64,000 bases of DNA from Isochrysis galbana (Eukaryota > Haptophyta > Isochrysidales > Isochrysidaceae): contig CM030937.1 in assembly GCA_018136815.1 (NCBI GenBank), forward strand, positions 442,553 through 506,552, read 5' to 3'. The translations under genes were made by a program, and so were the position numbers. The notes beneath the pieces are model-generated. The model was not told the origin of the DNA, did not search any database, and was given only the letters and a program-made list of their open reading frames with translations. Shown here one piece after another: positions 44,694 through 55,992 of this stretch; the stretch's first letter is position 1, and every line of letters starts with the position of its first letter.

Positions 44694-45941
44694 TCATGAA
44701 GTACCCGCAGCCTCGATTCTTTGCCGCTTTGCTTCCTCGATGATGAGCTCGGCCGCCTCCTCGACCTCGTCCATTGTGGTGTGCCTACCGGTAGAGAGGC
44801 GAAGCGTGCCAATCGCGTACTCCAACGGCACACCCATCGCCCGCAGCACTGCAGAGACGCTCGCCTCTCCCGAGTGGCATGCGGCGCCGGCCGATGCTGC
44901 GACGCGGTCTGAGAGCCTCTCCAGCAAGGCGGACGCCACGACACCGCGCAGGCCAATGGAGAGGGTGTTGGGCAGCCGGAGCGACGGGTTGGCCGGCCCG
45001 TTTATCCGCACGCCGGGGAGACCGTCCGCCCCACCGCCACCGAGGCCCTCAGTCAGCAGCTGCGCGAGCCGGCTGCGCGTCTCTTCCATGTGCTGGGCGT
45101 TTTGCACAAGCTCGTCGCGCGCAATCTCGCACGCACGGCCGAGTGCAGCGAGCAGGACCACGCTCTCAGTCCCAGCACGGCGGCCACTCTCCTGGCCGCC
45201 GCCGTGAAGCAGGTTGGGAAGCTCGAGCCCCTCGCGCACGTATAAGGCCGCGACGCCCTTGGGCGCGCCAATCTTGTGTCCCACCAATGTCAGCATGTCG
45301 ACGCCCAGCTCCTTCACGTGCACTTCGATCTTGCCGACCGACTGCGCCGCATCCGTGTGCACAAGCGTGGCGGGCGAGCGCGCGTGTACCGCCGCGCAAA
45401 TCTCGGCAATAGGGTTGACCGATCCGACCTCGTTGTTGGCGTGCATGACGGTGACGAGTGCAGTCTCCGGACGGAGTGCAGCAACTATTGCCTGTGCGCC
45501 GACCCGCCCCTCTGCGTCCACGGGCACGAATGTCGCGCTGCACCTTCCCTCGGCCTGCAGAGCTGCCAGGCAGCGCTCGACCGCCGGGTGCTCCGCATTG
45601 GTCGTGACGACGTGTGGCGTGTGCGCGGTGTGTCCGGCGGCGCGAGCGCGGGTCTGAACCAATGCCACTGCACCGCAGATCGCGTGGTTGTCTGCCTCCG
45701 AGCCACACGAGGAGAAGAGGATCTCAGAGGGAGAGGCGCCCAAGAGAGCGCTGACCGACCGCCGAGCCTTCTCGACTGCGTGGGCACACGGGCGGCCGTA
45801 GGCGTGGGCGGAAGATGGGTTGCCCCAGTGTGTGGTGAGGAATGGGATCGCTGCCTCCGCTACCTCGGGCCACACTGGCGTCGTCGCCTGGTAGTCGAGG
45901 TAGATGCAGCGCGCCGCGCGAGGCAGCGGAGGGGGCCGCAT
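44694..45941 (-). CDS. Cysteine desulfurase / selenocysteine lyase-like, class V PLP enzyme
   Basis: From the ATG at 45941 the product has 415 residues and spans the full NifS-like fold. Motifs: YLDYQATTPVWPEV near the start, GNPSSAHAYGR, the EHPAVE loop, HTDAAQSVGKIEV (PLP ring Asp/Gln), TLVGHKIGAPKG (Schiff-base Lys, about residue 225), GGGQESGRRAGTE, and a catalytic-Cys loop SAGAACHSG. The enzyme would release sulfur (or selenium) from Cys or Sec as alanine plus persulfide. Similarity to SCLY-type sequence (LVHTDAAQ, ELGVDMLTLVGHK) leaves NFS1 versus SCLY unresolved. The frame runs upstream to a GTG (46067) inside a good splice donor (GAG-GTGAGC), so a leader exon could exist. It is divergent from the SAP gene. 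Confidence 0.9.
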   Translation of the reverse strand: MRPPPLPRAARCIYLDYQATTPVWPEVAEAAIPFLTTHWGNPSSAHAYGRPCAHAVEKARRSVSALLGASPSEILFSSCGSEADNHAICGAVALVQTRARAAGHTAHTPHVVTTNAEHPAVERCLAALQAEGRCSATFVPVDAEGRVGAQAIVAALRPETALVTVMHANNEVGSVNPIAEICAAVHARSPATLVHTDAAQSVGKIEVHVKELGVDMLTLVGHKIGAPKGVAALYVREGLELPNLLHGGGQESGRRAGTESVVLLAALGRACEIARDELVQNAQHMEETRSRLAQLLTEGLGGGGADGLPGVRINGPANPSLRLPNTLSIGLRGVVASALLERLSDRVAASAGAACHSGEASVSAVLRAMGVPLEYAIGTLRLSTGRHTTMDEVEEAAELIIEEAKRQRIEAAGTS

Positions 45942-46162
45942 CGGGCGGCGGTGGGGGGGCGGGGGGGGGGGGGGTTGCCGTCGTAGATAATCAGTGCTCA
46001 ACCTATTGTTATAATAGGGCCCCCCCCTCTCCGGACTGAAGGGGGAGAAGAGAGAGCCATCGCTCACCTCGAATTCAAACCGCTGGTCGAGTCGGCGGCG
46101 AGCGAACGCGTAGCGGTTTCGGTCGGCGGCAGCCGGCCATCGTCACCGTCGAGCCGCTCCCG
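45942..46162. promoter_or_regulatory. Shared 221-bp region between divergent genes
   Basis: It separates the start codons of the PLP enzyme (minus) and SAP-domain gene (plus). A G-run (about 45956-45974) and a short palindromic 'cctattgttataatagg' (about 45999-46018) lie within it. The compact spacing suggests a bidirectional promoter. No element is proven. Confidence 0.45.
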
Positions 46163-47167
46163 ATGGAACTGGGTGGCAAGAGTAGGAAGGAGCTGCAGAC
46201 GCTCGCAAAGCGACACGGTATCAAGGCCAATCTCAAGACGGCCGAGCTCATCGAGCTCCTCACCGCCGCCCTCTCAACTGAGGATGCGGATGGAGTTACG
46301 CTGCAGAGCACCCCATTGGAAGAGTGCTGTGGACCTGCGCAGGCTGAGGCTGAGGCTGAGGCGTCCGTGCTGAAAGAAGATACTTCGAACGATGTGCACA
46401 TGAGCGAGTCAGAGGAGCCGCCGCCTGCCCCGAAAGAGCAGCCGGCGCCGGCTGAGGTGCAGACCGAGACGGAGGAGCCAGCCAGCGCATCTGGGCCACC
46501 CTCGCCAGCTGTCAAGGCCGAGACTAAATCATCTGAGGCCGAGCTTACCTGGTCTGTGCTTGGAAAGCGGCTCCCGCCTGCGCCAACCATCAAGCTGCTT
46601 GATCAGCTGCGCGCCCCGCCACCGCCACCACAGGCGGCATCAGCACCAGCCGAATCGTGCGGCTCATCAGATGCTGAGCCCTCCACAACAGAGGCTCCAG
46701 AGGTGCCCCCTTCGGCTGCTTCGATGAGTAAAGAGGCGGCGCCCGCGGCGCCTGCAGCATCAAAGTCGCGGCGTGTGACGAGCGGTACCAAAAGGCCATT
46801 ATGGCAGATGACTCCATTTGTGCCGCAGAAGTCACGCCGCAAACCTACCACACATGAGTCAGTGCCGTCATGTGCTGAAAAGTCTGGATCTCGGTCGTTT
46901 GAGGTGAAGAGCCTGGATGCGGCCAGAAAGGCACGCGAACAGCACCGTGAGCGCGACGAGCGCTCTGCGGCCTTGAAGGAAGCCGCCAGGCGGCGTCGCG
47001 ATGCGGCCATCGCTCGCCTGCATGCCGAGCCGCTCAACAGCGACGGCGTAGGGCAGCCGCTAGCACCCCGTGGGCAGGCTCAGGCCCAAGTACGGCTACC
47101 GTCAGCGACCTCGAGCAAAACACAGAAGCACACACGGTCATCAGTCCACGCAGTGGCTCGGGTGTGA
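46163..47167 (+). CDS. SAP-domain nuclear/spindle protein, NuSAP-like
   Basis: This is a 334-residue protein. The N-terminus (residues about 5-32, SRKELQTLAKRHGIKANLKTAELIELL) is a SAP motif, which binds DNA, and matches the start of nucleolar and spindle-associated protein 1. The centre is acidic and Pro/Ala-rich and probably disordered. The C-terminal third is basic with a coiled-coil-like helix (ARKAREQHRERDERSAALKEAARRRRDAAIARL), which in NuSAP-type proteins contacts microtubules, preceded by a PFVPQKSRRKPTTHE block. Nuclear localisation is suggested by KSRR and KRP clusters. SAP is clear. NuSAP orthology is a reasonable inference from layout. Confidence 0.7.
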   Translation: MELGGKSRKELQTLAKRHGIKANLKTAELIELLTAALSTEDADGVTLQSTPLEECCGPAQAEAEAEASVLKEDTSNDVHMSESEEPPPAPKEQPAPAEVQTETEEPASASGPPSPAVKAETKSSEAELTWSVLGKRLPPAPTIKLLDQLRAPPPPPQAASAPAESCGSSDAEPSTTEAPEVPPSAASMSKEAAPAAPAASKSRRVTSGTKRPLWQMTPFVPQKSRRKPTTHESVPSCAEKSGSRSFEVKSLDAARKAREQHRERDERSAALKEAARRRRDAAIARLHAEPLNSDGVGQPLAPRGQAQAQVRLPSATSSKTQKHTRSSVHAVARV

Positions 47168-49520
47168 GAAGTTTGAAAGCGAACTCCGCTTCTGCCGGCG
47201 GTTGGGATGGTGCTCACATCATCATAGAAGAGCTTCACTGTCCTTCCTTCTTCGTGATGGCCACCAATTGTATAGAAGGCTGCCGCAGATGGATCCTCAA
47301 GGGATGCGTGCGGTGGGCGATAGTTTGTTTGCTGCTGTACGGTCATCTGAAGATCATCGACGCATGAATGAGAATGCGTAGGGATCGGCTAGTTTCAGCA
47401 AATCACTTCAGCGTGGAATCTGGCATTATGTATGGCGGTCAAACAGGGGTTTTTAGCTACTGGTAAGGGTTGGGCTGCATTTTTGTGGCCGTGGCGCGAT
47501 GCCCAATAACAACCCTCCAGGGGGGGGGGGCACCTGCCACCACCAAGGTCTTCGCCGACAAATGGTGCGATATGCCCCCCCTCTCTCCCCCTCCGCGTCA
47601 CGCGAGCTCACGCTCTACCCGTAAAGTATTTGCGGTCGCACCCATGGCCCCGGCTCATCGATTCGTACGTTGCCTACGAGCGCTATCGTCGACACGCCCC
47701 TCGCCTACCTTCCAATCCAACCTACTTTTATAAGTGGGGGTCAATGGGGGCCTCGCGCCCCCCTCTCTCCATCGCGGACACCCCCCGGGGTGGGCCCGTA
47801 CATTCAACCCGAGCCCCTGCCCTCTGGCGGGGGCAGGGCACTCATCAATTCAGCCCAGACCCCTAGTGGGCGCGGGTCGCGAGCCGCACTCCCAGGCCCG
47901 CATGGGCCAGCTCTCGTACTGACTCCCCCCCCCATCCCTGGTCGCCAGGCAGACAGGGGACTCAGGACGGCACCCAAGGCCAGCGAGGCGAGCGAGGGAG
48001 AGGCAGGGGGGGCCAGGGGCTGAGCCCCAGCCTCCACTGCCCCCTGAGCTGCCCCTGCTGGCCCTCTGGGCGCCCCTGAAGGACCTCTGAGAGCAGGCCA
48101 TGGCGCGCCGCATGGCGACGCGCCGCAGGGACCGGGGCGGAAGAGAATGGAACGAGGGAGAGGGGGGGATTTGCACCCCCCCTGATGGAGTGTGGTGAGA
48201 AACGAGCCCCGTTTGCGTTAGCAAACGGGCGAAGGGGGGCGACTGGCGATAGGAGGGAGATGGGAAGGGAGCGGCTCAAGACGTCTCGGATACCCTTGTG
48301 GCAGGTATACTCGAGGCGCAGCTGCTTATTTCTCGAGAACTGCTCGCGGCGTGAGCTGGTGAGCTGGTAAGGGCCGTTCTCCTTTTTTGACGAGAGGTTC
48401 CTCCCCCCCCCCCGGTGCTTTTTCCCGGAGAGTCGGCCGGCGTCGTTCGGTCCGCCTCAATGGGTTTTCCCCCATTTTAACTTGTGGGGAGTTAGAATGG
48501 GAGCCGGGGGCCTGCGAGGGGGGAGATGTGGAGGGGTGCATAGGTGTATGTATCTGTGACAACAGCACGCGCCAAGGTGTACAGGCAGGTGCGCTGAGGG
48601 CTGTCGTGTTAGTACCGGGCTAGTGAGAGTAGTGGTACTAATGCTCAATTAGATTATTATTGCCTACCTTCCACGCCACTGCCTATTCGTTAGAGAGCTC
48701 GTGATCGTCCGCGCCGGCGGAGACCACAATGTCGTAGTCGACGCCGCTCTCACCCACCGAGCGCCCAAAGCTCCATGCGCACTTGCAAGGCCGCCCAGGG
48801 AAGGAAACCTAAGCTTAAAAAACCGATAGAACTTATCATCCCCGTATTTGTCGAGAATGAAAAAGGTAGGCTACAGATACAGATATGCGAGAATTTTAGC
48901 CTCGTAGCGAAAGCGCTCGGTCTCGCCGAAAGGCTCGCTTAAAACGACGCGATGACGCGATAGCTCCCGCTCGAACCGATTGTTCGGACATGTGACCGAC
49001 AACTCTCACAGCACGAAAAACATCATAACACACAACAGCGACGGAAGCCCACAACGTATCTAGAATAAACAGGTCACTCAGCAGCACAGGCACAGGCATG
49101 CAGGAGGAAGGCGAAGGCGGGAACATACCGCTAAGGACAAGTGCACCCCGCTCAGCTCAGCCCCCCCACACGACCCGAGCCCCTAAGTAGAGCACGAGGG
49201 GGCTTGCCGCAAGGCGGGGAGTGAGGGTGTGGAAGGGGAATGGGCGTGGCTACGAGAGCGTAACTCGGTGCCACGTGTGAGGCGAGAATATTAAAAGGTT
49301 TTTGTTTAACCCTTTGTCCTTTGTTCACCCATTGCCCATTGCAGCTGGTTCCCTTCGCACCTCCATAGTGAGTGACCGGGGTAAAATCTACAGACATACG
49401 AGAGGCAAAGCGCAAGAAGCTACCGTGCGTACAGCGTGAGGCAATACCAGGTGTATTGGTGATAATATACTAACATAGTACATAGTAGTACGACTATGCC
49501 ATTGCGTTGCTCCTCTACTG
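47168..49520. other. Gene-poor interval with retroelement-like sequence
   Basis: No gene is supported. Bases about 47740-48200 share GC-rich blocks with 51870-52336 in opposite orientation (for example the shared gctggggctg...cccctgcctctccctcgc words), which I read as degenerate copies of the same retroelement family. Short C-runs are at about 48402-48414. Minus-strand ORFs here are low-complexity. Confidence 0.4.
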
Positions 49521-50237
49521 CTACGGCTCACAGCTAATGACGACTCGGCCAGCCTCGTACACTCCGGGGGGCTGTCGTGACAGCATTCCTATAGAGTCAA
49601 TGACCCTTGACTCACACGCATTTGCTCCCGAGGATGCTGCGACATTCTTGCCTGCACTTGCGTCAGGATCCTCAGCATGGCTGGGCGTAGCACCTGCTGC
49701 GGCAGCAGCAACGGCCGTCTCTTGAGTTCGCGCCAGCACCTCGCGCATGGCTGCAGGGCGGTCAGCCTCACTACGCAATCCATTGACGCGGTGAAACGAA
49801 GGCCTATGGCGCGAGGATGGATCAGGTGAGGTCGCGCACCACAGCATCAGACTGAATTGCCTTGCTCAGCACGTTCCCTTTGCTTGCTACAGGCCGACTC
49901 ACCATGAGTAAACGGGTGACTTCTGGAGCTCTAGAAGTAGGTAGACCTCCCCTTCACTGCGCTGCACACTCCAGTCACACAGCTCTGGATCAACGGCGCC
50001 GTACAGCTGAAAATCGAGCTGGGGCCGAGAGGGAAGTGCTGCGGTGTCCGTCGGCTGCGGCGCGAAGATTCTCAACCAGTTGCGCTTGAACTCGACGCGG
50101 CAGTGCTTGCCCTTCGCTTCGCTTGGTAGCGGCAGCCGTGCGATCAGACCTCCATGGCTCTTCTCTTCCCAACAGAGCGACGAGGGCCCACAGTGCTCGA
50201 GCTCAGGCGTCTGACCGCTCGCCACGTCCAGCTCCAT
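49521..50237 (-). CDS. CS (p23/NudC-like) domain protein, two exons
   Basis: Exon 1 is 50237-49903 and exon 2 is 49851-49521, with a 51-nt GT-AG intron (49852-49902, donor GTGAGT). The joined length is 221 residues. A CS domain covers about residues 28-110: GLIARLPLP..., KGKHCRVEFKRNWLRIF..., LYGAVDPELCDWSVQ and EVYLLLELQK. CS domains serve as Hsp90 co-chaperone or NudC-type modules. The segment from exon 2 is Ala/Ser-rich, with AMREVLARTQETAVAAAAAG helical. The typical DPSSRHRPSF stretch continues the frame cleanly after splicing, which supports the join. No additional domain (TPR, SGS) is seen, so the subfamily is undecided. Confidence 0.75.
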
Positions 50238-50566
50238 CTCTCTGCCCTCCCTCCCTCCCTCTCCTTGACGCTCGCTCTCATCACTCTCAGCCAGTCTATT
50301 TACTTCTCTCTTTCACTCTCCTTCTTCTACTCTCTCCCCGCTTCTTCCTGCTCCCCCCTCGTATTGTATTGATTGCCCGGCGATCCTCCCCCCCCCGATA
50401 CATATACTACTGTTGTCAGCGTTTTCTTGTTGTGCTAGTTTAATCCTAGTGCTGAGGGACCGTGCCTCATCGGCAACGGAGCCCCTACCCCGCGATGGGG
50501 GTGTGCGCGGTTGGTGCATGGCTCGTCCGGTGTATGTGGCTAGGGATGCTAATTAATTAAACCTTT
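50238..50566. other. 5' flank, nothing recognised
   Basis: This is CT-rich sequence with GATCCTCCCCCCC near 50384-50397. No coding or repeat structure is clear apart from 'gtggctagggatgcta' (50536-50551), which recurs at 52340-52356. Confidence 0.35.
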
Positions 50567-50568
50567 TA

Positions 50569-51581
50569 CTACCTCCGTTCCATTACTGAACCGCATCGCC
50601 AAAATAGGGACAGTAAAGTTGACATAAAAAAAATTCGTGTTGAGAGGGGAATAGCGGGTACACTGGGGCGAAAGACCACCAAAAAATCTGGCACCCAAAC
50701 CCACCAAAGGCGTCCGAATATTACGTTTTCAGTATTGATCAAACACGATTTTGGCGCCCCCTAGCTAGACGACCGATCGCCTTGCCACGAAAGCTCTCGC
50801 CGCTCCGCCACTCTCGCGAGAGCCGGGCCCGAGCCCCCGCAGCATGGGAGGCGCACTGGTGGCGACTTTGTGAGGCGCTGCCGTCCCGCGTCCTGCCTCT
50901 CCCGAGCAGCCTCCTGAGCTGCCCAGCACGCCCGAGGAGGATGAGGCCCCACCGTCCAAGAAGCGGCGGTGCTCCTTGACATCGAACTGCCAGGCGGCAA
51001 TTGCTGTGGCATACGAGCATACGAGCGCGAGCGGCTGCCAGAGCCGAAGCATGGGAAGGAGTGGCAGCGAGCGCACGCGGCATTGTGTGAGAAGTATGAT
51101 GTTGGCCCGCGCTATCCGGCTGAGGTCAGCCGAACATCAGCTGGCTGAGGCGCTGAGGCAGGAGGCAGGACGTCTGCCGGCATCCGGCATCCCGCAAGTG
51201 TGCTAGTGGCCTTGCCGCTGTGCAAGTGTGAGTAAGCATTCAGCATGAATGCCCCCCCTGAGGAATTCAGTGCTCTCTTCAATATTAAAGCTTTGTGTTG
51301 GCGCGCATCGTTGAGGTGGAGGGATCGAATGAGTATGATTTGTGATTTGCCGCACCGCCGTGATGTGTGATGTGCTTAAGGACACTGATTAGAATTCCAT
51401 TCATTGCAACTTCGTCCCTAGCTAGGTGCGAATCACACTATTGAGATGAAACAAAATGTTCATGTTAAGCCCCAATGTACCCTCTCCCCTCTGATATCTT
51501 TGGCGGGGCCTCAATATTAGTGTCTAGCTAACCGTTATTGTTTTAAGCCTCCTTGACGTCTCAGTAATGGAACGGAGGTAG
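50569..51581 (+). mobile_element. Stowaway/mariner-like element with TA flanks
   Basis: The left end CTACCTCCGTTCCATTACTG (50569) is matched in inverted orientation at the right end (51562-51581), with TA on both sides (50567-50568 and 51582-51583). The sequence CTxCCTCCGTTCC is typical of Stowaway and mariner-like termini, and TA duplication fits Tc1/mariner. The 1.0-kb interior includes a short frame with PPSKKRR (nuclear-signal-like), but no DDE transposase. It is thus non-autonomous or degenerate. A partial inverted copy lies at 52340-52888. Confidence 0.8.
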
Positions 51582-51583
51582 TA

Positions 51584-52336
51584 ATAGTCTCACCGCACAC
51601 GCGGCCGTGGACCCTCTACTTTCTACTTTCTACTCACGTAGGAAAACTTTCTACACCCCCACTCCCCCGGCCCTTCTCCTCCTGCCATAAGGCGACTCCC
51701 CCCGTGCACTACTAGGGGGATAGGGGTGAAGGGCTTAGATATGGTCCGGTGGCCCGCGCCTCCCCCCGGGGATCATTCCTCCCCTTCCCCCCTTCCTCTT
51801 GTGTCTCCGAGTGGGCGGCGGTCTCAGCCCCGACTTATCCTGTAAACAGGTGCGGGACTTACCTATTTTTCGGTGAGCGGAGCTCTCGCTCCGCCCACCC
51901 CCTTCTCCGCGCTCTCTCTTTCCTCTCCTGCAGGCACGCGCGATGGCGCGCCTGCGGCAGGCCCGCAGCTGCCCCTGGCGACCCCTGGAGGCTCCTGGAG
52001 GCCAGCTCTGGGGGCAGAGGAGGCTGGGGCTGGGCCCTGGCCTCCCCTGCCTCTCCCTCGCTGGCGCTCCTGAGCCTCACCTGTCTGCCTGTCGACCAGG
52101 GGGGGAGGGGGGGTTGGAGCGATGGGCTGGTCACGAGGGGCCAGGATGGGCGAATGGCGAATGGGGCGATGGGGCGAGCCTTTGGGGAAGGGAGTGGGTC
52201 AGTAGGGCAGTGGCCTCCTGGCAAGCCATTAGGCGTGCCAGGAGGATGGGTGGTTCCTCCCCCATGGCAGGGGAGGAGTGGAGAGAAGGGGGGGGCTCGT
52301 GCCCCCCCATGGGTCAACCAAGTATAAACTTAGTTG
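51584..52336 (-). mobile_element. Retroelement 5' fragment and flanks
   Basis: At the high end the hairpin (caaccaagtataaacttagttg, about 52317-52337, read minus) and the G7/C7 hairpin (about 52290-52308) give the 5' signature of the double-hairpin class. GC-rich sequence extends down to about 51870. The copy shares its blocks with 47740-48200. It directly abuts the inverted TIR element, suggesting insertion into it. Confidence 0.5.
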
Positions 52337-52339
52337 TGT

Positions 52340-52888
52340 GGCTAGGGATGCTAGCCAACAAGCCTTCCCATGCTTCCCATGCTTCGGCTCGGGCAGCCGC
52401 TCGCGCTCGTATGCTCGTCGTATGCCACAGCAATTGCCGCCTGACAGTTCGGCGTCAACGACCACCGCTGCTTCTTGGACGGTGGGGCCGCATCCTCCTC
52501 GGGCGTGCTGGGCGGGCCTCAGAAGGCTGCTCATGAGAAGCAGGACGGCAACGCCTCACAAAGTCGCGACCGGTGCACCTCCTATGCTGCGGGGGCTCGA
52601 CCACCTTCATTCGCGCCATGCGGCCCGGCTCTCGCGAGAGTGGCGGAGCGGCGAGAGCTTTCGTGGCAAGGCGATCGGCCGTGTAGCTAGGTAGTGGGCG
52701 CCAAAAATCGTGTTTGATCAATACTGAAAACGTATTATTCGAACGCTCTTGGTGGCTTTGGGTGCCAGATTTTTTTGGTGGTCTTTCGCCCCAGTGTACC
52801 CGCTATTCCCCTCTCAACACAAATTTCTTTTATGTCAACTTTACTGTCCTTATTTTGGCGATGCGGTTCAGTAATGGAACGGAGGTAG
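52340..52888 (-). mobile_element. Truncated inverted copy of the Stowaway-like element
   Basis: Read on the minus strand from 52888 this follows copy one from its left terminus for about 500 bases (same TIR, then acagtaaagttgacat, tcgcgagag, gcagcaattgcc... equivalents), with differences. TA follows at 52889-52890. The inner end breaks off at the retroelement fragment near 52337. Confidence 0.75.
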
Positions 52889-52970
52889 TATGAAGTTTAT
52901 AGATGAAGGGAACTGCCGACAACTTGTTCACTTCACAAAAGATAAACCGCATCGCTTCCATGTATAGATG

Positions 52971-55171
52971 TCATGAGACCAGGTCAAGACCATTGCGCCC
53001 CCCGACATTTGCCGAACTAGATGGATCGGACACACGCACTTGTTCTGCAACAGAAAGTCGTGATCCGCAAAAGGGTTCGTACACCGGAAGGTGCTCAGCT
53101 ATTGGCGGTACATCGTCATGGAGCGCATTTGGATCGCCTGCGTCGAGGTAACCACCAGCATGGGACGCGTCTTTCGAAGCGGCCGTCATCCGTGCGCTAA
53201 TTTGATTAGCTTGGTCACGCAAAAAGTGGAGTTGCAGCTCTACTCCAGCAAGACCCCGTTCGAGATCAGCGACCTCCGCCTCAGTCGCCGCCACCTCCCG
53301 AGCGAGTGCTCCTCGAAGCCGCGATTGAATGGCAACAACGGCACTCCTGACCTCGGGCGTCTCGGGCGGAGAGGACGGGGGAGCCTTGTCTGCGGCCAGC
53401 GGAGAAGCAAAGCCACACAGCATGACACCGTCATCGCAAGGGTAGGGCTTAGCGGCGGCATCAGCATCAACGGCCTCGCTCGGAGTTGCTGGAGGAGCGT
53501 CATGCATGGGAAAGTCAACGGGCGATGCCGGCGTCCGATCTGCTTGACGAGGAGACGTGGGCGTACTCGCCGTGTCCAGATTCGTTTTGCCGTCTTCGCA
53601 TGCCCTGTTCCTTCGTTGCGTAGCCGACCATGCCGCTTCGCGAGCTTCTCGGGCGGCGTCAAGTAGGCCCCTGAGTTCGGATTGCCGGGCGAGCAGCTCT
53701 TCGATCCCCTTCTCAACCTGCGATGCGGTCGGTGGGGAGACACTCGGGCGCGAGGCTGTGCTGGACCGGGCTAGCACGGCTTCCTAGAAGCTCCAACTTC
53801 CTCTAGTTCCTGGCATGCCACCTGTTGCAACGCGACTGCGTCAAGCGAACCATGCAGCTGCTCGATGTACATCCTGAGGGAGGCGTTCTCGGCCTCAATC
53901 TCCTCGGGAGAGCGACCCGCCGCAGGCTGCAGTTCTCGACGCATCTCGCCCGATTCTCTCGAGCAGCCAGATTTGAGTGCGCCACTCTGCACTCTCGGTC
54001 GGGATGCATCGATGTCCAAAGCGTCAAGACTTGCTGTGTGGGCCACACCAGGCGGGCGCTCCAGTGGCCGCTCGAAAGAAAGGCCACACTTTGCTTCTCT
54101 GATCGACGGAGGTGACCGATGCACATTTGCCTGCTGCTCAAAAGAATCGCTGCATCCCATCCCTCTGATTGCCGGTGGGCACGAGCATACCATCTGCGTT
54201 GACAATGAGGCGTTGTGCGTGCACCTCGACATGGCAGTGGTTACTGCCCTAGCTGCCTCTGACATCCTGGGCCTCAGGTCTGATCCCTGCGGGCGACGAT
54301 CCAAAGGCTCCGTACTCTTTGGTAAGCTCGGCGTCGACGGCGATGCCAGCCGCATCGAAGGGCTACGCGCAGACCGCGACTTTCCTGCGTGCATGCATGT
54401 AGCCCGATGCGGAGTCTCAGGCGAAGCGTGGCAAGCTACTTCCCCATCCAGTGAAGAGGCGGGGTCCGGCTCGGGCATCCCGAGCCCTTCGGCCTCATCC
54501 GCGCCTGCCTCCGCTCCAGACAGTATGGAGGGCGGTGTCTGCATGCCTGCCGAGCTTGACGGCGAGAAGATTGAGCTAGCTCCATCACTTGCCATCCGGT
54601 TGAGAGCAGGAGAGCTACTCTCACTCCATTCGACCATGCAAGGCCTGGGCGTGTCCTGCGCCTCGCCGGCCGCGCCGGCCGGGGTCGGGCAAAAAGGCTC
54701 GTACGGCGTGGTGGGCTGCCCACACGCGAGCGATGGACTCAGCCCTCCGAGCCTAAGCGCGAGCTCGGCGAGGCTCATCGAGAGCGCCCTCATCCACTTT
54801 GCGGCCTCCGCCTCGCTTTCGGTCGCAAAGAGGAAGTCTCTGCCTCGCAGGTTGACAGCGAAGGCATGTGGTCTACCAGCAGACATGGAACCGTCAGCAG
54901 CACACCGGTAGCACGTAGCGCCGACCAGCACCAGCCGCTCCGTCGGGGATGGCTCCGCTATGCCCTCTCGAGAGAGCTCTCTGATCTCTGCCCACCTACT
55001 TCTCTCTCTCTGGTAAGTGGAAAGGACAGGGAGGCCGGTACCGTGCTCGTACGCGAGCACGAGCCAGCGCAGACGCCACCGACCAAGGTGGCGGGAAGCC
55101 TTTCTCGCCCATCCCTCATGGAGGAGCCGAGGCTCGAGCTCAGAAGACACCCACCGCGCGACTGCCATCAC
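52971..55171 (-). CDS. PH-domain protein with coiled coils, two exons
   Basis: Exon 1 is 55171-53822 and exon 2 is 53783-52971, linked by a 38-nt GT-AG intron (53784-53821). The joined protein has 720 residues and the junction reads AVALQQ-EAVLARS. A PH domain spans about residues 17-130: LLHEGWARKASRHLGRWRLRW opens it, and the last helix is EAEAAKWMRALSMSLAEL with its invariant Trp. PH domains bind phosphoinositides or proteins at membranes. The rest is Ser/Pro-rich with two helical coiled-coil stretches (EIEAENASLRMYIEQLHG near the junction, and ELLARQSELRGLLDAAREAREA after it) and an acidic C-terminal third. A motif TTPYEPFC in exon 1 is echoed as PVYEPFCG near the C-terminus. Confidence 0.7.
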
Positions 55172-55992
<821 letters not shown>

